Made by a program: the position numbers and the translations under genes | Part shown: piece after piece, positions 58,174 to 64,000 of the stretch | Layout: every line of letters begins with the position of its first letter | Position numbering within the stretch: position 1 is the first letter of the stretch | Notes under the pieces: model-generated | Databases searched by the model: none | Told to the model about the DNA's origin: nothing | Seen by the model: only the letters and a program-made list of their open reading frames with translations | Source: Stercorarius parasiticus | Taxonomy: Eukaryota > Chordata > Aves > Charadriiformes > Stercorariidae | Assembly: GCA_013396915.1 (NCBI GenBank) | Contig: VWZL01005205.1 | Span: 124,001 to 188,000 of the forward strand | Length of the DNA: 64,000 nt | Direction of reading: 5' to 3'

Positions 58174-61100
58174 CTGGAAACAGAAAACCAGAAAAATCTT
58201 TCCTCTGTTTACATTTCATGATAACAATAGAGGCATTGCCTATCTGAAAATGTCCAGTAAGAACATACATTTCTTACATAAGCAGATCAAAATACCTGTC
58301 TGGCTTGAAAACAACATCATCTCTTTTCCTTGCACAAAAACTACTTTCAGGTTTGTTGCTCAGAATCATTCATACTAAATAACTAGGGGCAGCAGGGTGG
58401 GCTGTTTATCGATGAAAACACAGGAATGCTGAACCTACAAGTTCAACAATACAGAAAGATGCGGAGCAAGGAAAAGAACAGAAAATGAACTGTTAGGTTA
58501 CACTGAGTTCTCTGCAGCAAAGAGAACATTCTTGATAAATACAAGAACCAAAATAGCTTTAATGTTTTAAATAGTAGAAATAATCTCGCGCTACTTGAAA
58601 GTCTGCTTTTTATAACTTTCACTAAGTTTTTCCTAATATTGCAAGGGATGCCAGTTTTTCCTAATATTGCAAGGGATGCCCGGGTATAAAATACTTTGAT
58701 GTTCCCAAGCCGCTGCTTACTCCATTTCATGTACCAGTGACATCAAATTCCCGCTTGACTTAAAAGATGAGGCTTTGAGAGAAATAATGATAGATGACCA
58801 CGCTTACCTCCTACAGTAAGAGGAAAAAAAATGCCCTAGAATTAATTTTCTGTAATTAACAGATCAAACCAAGAAATTATTTTACTAAAATTAAGCTTCC
58901 TTTGACTTTTTTATTAAAACATTTGGCATGTTCACAAAAATTCACCATCAAGATAGAAGTGCAAAATATTAGAGACTATGTATGAATTATTCCACGCTAT
59001 ATTACCACTAACATTAAAAAAATATCTCTTTTCCTACTTAACATCATCAAATTCCGCGAATACATGTAAACGATTAACTAATGTGACATTCAGTGGGCCT
59101 ATGAGCTCCAGAATTCAGCCTACTGCTTTAGGGGTCCACATGTTGAAAAATGTAATATTAAGTACTCAACTTGTGCACCCATGAATCATCATCCTCAGAG
59201 AATTTTTTTGACAGTTCCTAAAGTATCTACAGATATTGAAATACTTCCTAGTTATATTAGAGGAAAAAATTTCCAATTTTGTGTTGCAGCCCAAGGCCAA
59301 GAAACCTTTACAGAAGGTTTAACATAACATGCATTTTAAAACGGGAAAAGCCTGCTTCACTACAAATGCAAACCAAAATAAGTTTTAAAACCCCCATTTA
59401 TAACAAGAAAAGGCGTGGCTTACATTTTTACTAAAGTAAAAATCAAAATTACACACTTGAGTGGTCCTTTAGCCAGCTAGTCTGTGATGATAATTCTTTT
59501 AAAATTTCACTGTCTTTAATATTTGACTTGTTCCACTGTTTAGTATGAGTAAATAATTTAAGAGAAAAAAAATACTTCTACTGTCAAACACAGGTTTGTT
59601 ACAGAAGCCGAAAACCACAATGTCATTTATGCTAAAATAATAGAAAGCAGTCATATTCAAGGCACGTTTTTAGACTATCTATAGAAAAACATTTCCAGCT
59701 CTGTAACAAAGCATTTTCAGGTTATACTCTAATGAGTTGTATATCCTATCCTAGTGAAGAAAAGCAATGTAACAGCCAGGCAGAAGTCTCACTGTCCTAT
59801 GTATTAAATAGATTTAAAACATAAAAATGACACATCAAGTCTCATACTCTGCCTCAAGCATCAACTAGTATCTGCTGCTTCAAAGAGGAAAGTATGTGTA
59901 TGTCTTTATGCACTTAACTCTATGGAGCTGGGAAAACAGTTCTGACTTGTGTAGGCTAAATACAGGAAATACTGAGACATTTTTCTCCATAAGCAGAACA
60001 GATCTTTTTCCTGACTAACAACCGAAACATGAAAACAGAGATACTTTCAGAAAGATACCCTAATTTAATGCTTGGATCTAACTGACTTCACTTCATGTTT
60101 TGGTAATGGATGAGGATAGAGAGGAAGTATTTTCTTTTGAGTTTTGTAGACTAATTACTAATCATAATGCAGCAAGGTAGAAAACAGACATTTTAAATTT
60201 AATAGCAAGATCATTTCTTCAATCTGAGATGCATCTAGCTACAGAACAATATCCTAGGTGATTTAGGTTTCGTTAACACTTGGGAACATTAAGATGAACT
60301 GGAAAGACAGACACTAGGACATACTGTGTTTCAATCATCCCACGTTAACAGAGATACGAATTTGCTATCAATTTTTTCTACCTCCAATGCATACAGTTCT
60401 GTAACTAGCACATTTCATTTTTCAGTTTCATTTTACTTGCCAGATATTCTCATCAAAGAATCCTGGATATATGAGGTAATTATAAAGTGTGCTATGCCAA
60501 GCTAAGATGGTTATTTTGGAAAGCAAGTATATTTGGAAGAAACAGCAAGTTCCCCTCTCACATCTATTCTTTTCTCCCAACATTTCTGCCTTCATTCCAG
60601 CCCTTCAGGATTTTGATTTTATTTTCTTGTTTTCTTTGCTTTACATGATGTGAAACATGAACCTATTTAATAAAAAGACAATTTGCAACAAGTTTGATCA
60701 CCACGCCTTATACACTTTGAAGTAGAATCCAATATGTAGGTGCACAAGCTTGGCTCAGTTATAATTACGGCTTTCGTTATTGGTTGATAAAGTATCAGTT
60801 ATTAACTTTTGCCTTCTTGCTAAGATCTGAGCGTACCTGCTGTCTTCTTCCTTTTAAAGGGAGAATTTTAATGGGGGAGACAGTCTTATGTTTCAATGAA
60901 TAACAGCCTTCACAGGAAGAGAGAAGCTGTCAAAAGAAGTTGCATTTGGTTTTCAAATGAGTAAATCAAACACTGTTTAGTATGTACGGATAACACATAC
61001 AGAAATACTTGGAGAAAAAGTCACTGGCACTCTTTCAGAGAGATCTGTTATTTTACCTAGCTATGGCAGTGAAGTCAGCCATTTCTGTTCCATCAATATT

Positions 61101-61252
61101 CTGACCTTTGATAAACCACTTAGTTTTAAATTATTAACCAATAAACTTCATGTTTAACTTCAGTATTATCTGTGGGTGTTGCAGTTGTTCAATACTGTCT
61201 CATGCCAGCCCAGTAGTTTATTCAGAAATTAATATACGCATATAGGTCATAC
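58174..61252 (-). other. FBXO38: Longest FBXO38 intron in the window
   Basis: About 3.08 kb, AT-rich, with the 28-bp tandem duplication at 58625-58680. No exon or RNA gene recognised. Confidence 0.88.
58625..58680. repeat. Exact 28-bp tandem duplication
   Basis: Two perfect adjacent copies (58625-58652 and 58653-58680), each starting AGTTTTTCCTAATATTGC. It lies in the FBXO38 intron between the 720-base exon and the NLS exon. Identity of the copies implies a recent duplication or an assembly error. Confidence 0.95.
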
Positions 61253-61972
61253 CTGACTCCGATACCAGAGGGACATGGGACAGCTTGCTTCTAGCTCTTG
61301 TTAGTGGTCGGCGAGGATACTCTTCTTTATACACCATCTCACAGCTCCTTCGCTGTGAGCCCATGTTCTCCTCCTCGTTGGCAGGCCCACGGGCACTCCC
61401 ACTAGTCCTCTCATCACTTGTGTCTCCTGGAGGCCCACAGTTTGGCAGAGTTCTAAGTGCAAAATCTGACCCAGCGCTGTTTGGTCCATTCCTGCAGGCT
61501 CCACTCGTGGATGGGCATTCCCCATCACAACAGCCACTAGTCCTCTGTTGTGCATCCCGTGGCTTGTAGCAGGAACACCTGGAACAAACAGAGCTCTCCT
61601 CAGTCTCTCTCTCGCTGGAACTTTCACTTTTACAAGGTGAGCAGACACATTGCCTGGATTCATCTCCAAGTGCTGGACTGGTGCCAGCAGAGTGGCTATT
61701 AGCTGTCTGTGCACAGTCAGGGCTAGGAGGAACAGCACTGCAGGAGCTGGATGTTCCCGTTGATCCTGTAGCAGTACTGCAACCTGGGTAAGAATCTTTG
61801 CTCTTGTTCCTTTCAGGCATGTCACTTGCTGCTTTCATGTCTGCTTTAATCTGCTCACTTGTTACTTGACAACCTTTCTCACAGCTGCTTTCCTCGGTAT
61901 GGAACTGCTTTGTCTGGCCCGCTTGGCTGGCACTACATCTCTTCCGCAGTGGTGTCTTGCCTTTACCGCTCA
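61253..61972 (-). CDS. FBXO38: FBXO38 large serine/cysteine-rich exon
   Basis: 720 bases, 239 complete codons with both ends split. It opens [11 protein letters not shown], has a highly conserved block ([20 protein letters not shown]), then a low-complexity part rich in S, T, G, C and E ([35 protein letters not shown]). It closes with [20 protein letters not shown] and VSES. The conserved ends match human closely and the middle has diverged, as expected for a disordered linker. Acceptor TTACAG, donor GTATGA. Confidence 0.96.
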
Positions 61973-63662
61973 CTGTAAGTGAGAGAGAACAATGAGACAA
62001 CCTAATACACAGTTTAAATAAATGCTGAATGCTACTCTGTTTGAGACTACTTAAAACAGAAGGCAACCTAGAGGCCAAAGACAAAACTTGTCAGGACCAT
62101 TTTATGGGAATCAATAACACTTCTAGCAGTTGCTGAATCTCTGTAATGTCTTGCAGCTATTTTTGTAGTGATATGCTGGGGTGTTTATCAGTAAATGAGA
62201 TACATATTTGCTAGAGAGGCTAATATTTTCACAAAGCAGCTAACTGGTTAAAAAGGCCAAAGCACAAAAATATGAAAAACACAGTGATAATAGGCTTGTG
62301 TTTTCTTAAATATGAGGAATAATTCCGAGGAATTAAGATAGTAACAAAGATAGGACTAAACTTTATGCTTTCAATAGCGATCCTTAGCTCCCCCTCCTGG
62401 GCATGGAAAATGGTGTCAATAGGTAAGAGGAGTCCCAGTTTACAGATGAATAAAAAACCATAGCAAATAGTGTACAAATCAAAACTGGAACTTAATGTCT
62501 ACTGTCTTAATCCTCTCAGCTAATTACAGTAAACTGAGCCCCAAAAAACATAATTGGCACTACAAAAGTTTATGCAAATTGTCTGCAAACACAGGTTATT
62601 TCAACTCTCAAACCAGAACTGACATCTGCACTATAAGCACAGTCCTCTACAGATTTCTGAGTTGAAACTACCAGTCTTGTTGAAGTGTACTAAAATGACG
62701 TGTAGGGAATACCCTAGTTACAATAGGAAGATACTCGATCCATTACAGCTTTGATATGTCCTAGGCTTTGCAGAAATTAGATCAGCACTAGACCTCCACA
62801 ATACAGGATTTTTATGTTAACTGCTTAGCTAAATATTCATGAAGGCTTAATACTTTATGTACTTCATCTGTCAATTACTTATAGATTACAACTCAACTTC
62901 CTCCTGTCTTATGTACATATGAAACTGTTTCACTTAGAATACAAACTACAGGAAATAGCATGTCATCTCTGTTGATGGAAAGGCCGTATGTCATATGTTA
63001 TCGGACCCAGCGCTCGGACTTGCTGCCACAGATGTGCAGCATCTTTTGAGCAAACTCAAAAGACAAGGAATGTTCCCTTCTGTGTCTCTCTATAATTGCC
63101 ATACTTCCATGAAGTTCTAGACTTCTGACTCCAAATGAGTCATAATAATATATATACATATACACATGCTATAATAGGAAGTGTTGTTCAGAAGTGAACA
63201 GTATGGAACATCACCCTAAGAATTCTGACTAACCTCCAAAGCTCCCATCAAAGTAAAGTTGATCTTAGAAGTGTTCCCTTCAGGGGACACACACAGGGCC
63301 TCCATGAATCAAAAGATGGCTACAACTCTCACGCATTAGCCCCAACAGTCACATTTTGTTTCAGCAGCAACATTTTGACAGATGAATCATATAGAACAAA
63401 ATAGTTGCAGAAGATCTTCAGGTTTCTGCATGCAAAGCAGTGCAGCACCACTATTTCTGTGTTTCTGTACAGCAACTATGTGATAGGAGCTGAGAGATGT
63501 GTCCTTACACCTCCATTTTACATTTAACAGGAAGAAAAGAGTAGGGGGCAAACAAGCAAGCATGCCTGTTACAAAGCTAGAAATAAACCTGAACAAGATG
63601 GAAAGATTAAAGCTTAAAAATAAATTTTGCTTAACAGTGCCCAGGAACCATCTGTTACACAC
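61973..63662 (-). other. FBXO38: FBXO38 intron, no other feature
   Basis: About 1.69 kb. Includes a short TATA/CATA alternating stretch near 63.15 kb. Nothing else seen. Confidence 0.88.
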
Positions 63663-63842
63663 CTGAAGGTTCTCTAATTTCCACTGGATCTCTGCTTTTC
63701 TCTTCTCCATCTGAGTAATTCTGTGCAATGCTGTTAGAGATGGAGGCTCTTGAAGTCCCCATGTTTTCTTCCTCATCCTCACTGTCTGAATCATGGACAG
63801 TAATAGGTGCTGCTTTCACAACAGGCTGAATGCCACTTGGTC
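63663..63842 (-). CDS. FBXO38: FBXO38 exon, acidic linker (first exon in window)
   Basis: 180 bases, 59 complete codons. Reads PSGIQPVVKAAPITVHDSDS then EDEEENMGTSRAS and ends VEIREPS. The acidic stretch DSDSEDEEE matches the human acidic segment (ITVHDSESDDEED) in position. Acceptor TTTTCAG, donor GTGTGT. The preceding exon must end in G in phase 1 and lies right of the window or in the last 150 bases, where I see no coding sequence. Confidence 0.94.
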
Positions 63843-64000
63843 CTGAAAACAGTAGAAGAATGCCAACAATTCATGTAAGAATAAGCCAAACATGGATTAA
63901 AGGGCTGAAGAACTTCTAGAACTACTTGAAAAAATGACAAGAGACGAATTTGGTTCAATTTAGCCACCCATTCTGCAGCTCCCTCATTAAAAACCAAATA

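Noticed and set aside
61285..61825. Frames of 94 and 174 codons overlapping the 720-base FBXO38 exon
   Set aside because: They are other-frame shadows of the real exon, which is confirmed by splice sites and by similarity to human FBXO38.

Overview
The window looks like avian nuclear DNA. It has long non-coding stretches, GT-AG introns, a minus-strand CR1 LINE fragment with the usual bird 3' end, and a solo LTR with the layout of avian ERVL elements. Two protein genes are recognisable, both only in part, and they point towards each other (convergent). Species cannot be told from the sequence.

Left half (1 to about 31.25 kb, + strand): the 3' alternative-exon region of HTR4, the 5-HT4 serotonin receptor. 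The shared receptor exons lie off the left edge. Two alternative C-terminal tail exons are visible. The first is a short exon (323-398) for a tail ending in APV, like the mammalian (e)/(g)-type tails. The second is the (a)-type exon (29841-29928), ending in ESCF. Both join the upstream exon in the same phase. About 29.4 kb of intron separates them. It holds a layered pentanucleotide satellite, homopolymers, one ambiguous base next to a G run, and some AT-rich stretches that could be conserved regulatory DNA. A canonical poly(A) signal lies at 31243.

Middle (about 31.3-49.4 kb): intergenic, with no recognisable protein gene. Its one strong feature is an isolated CpG island (about 46.80-47.10 kb, about 51 CpG counted by eye). 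On its left edge is a canonical minus-strand TATA box. This looks like an orphan promoter pointing away from FBXO38 and towards the HTR4 3' end, and it is the best candidate here for something undescribed.

Right part (49.95-63.84 kb, - strand): the last nine coding exons of FBXO38, the F-box substrate receptor also known as MoKA. All exon phases join, giving about 603 C-terminal residues ending in EPVEDDYI. The F-box and leucine-rich N-terminal half lie beyond the right edge. Its introns hold a 5'-truncated CR1, a probable older CR1, a solo ERVL-type LTR with a near-matching 5-bp target duplication, and an exact 28-bp tandem duplication. The HTR4/FBXO38 convergent pair also exists in human 5q32, so the synteny is conserved. 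The two proteins are not known to work together.
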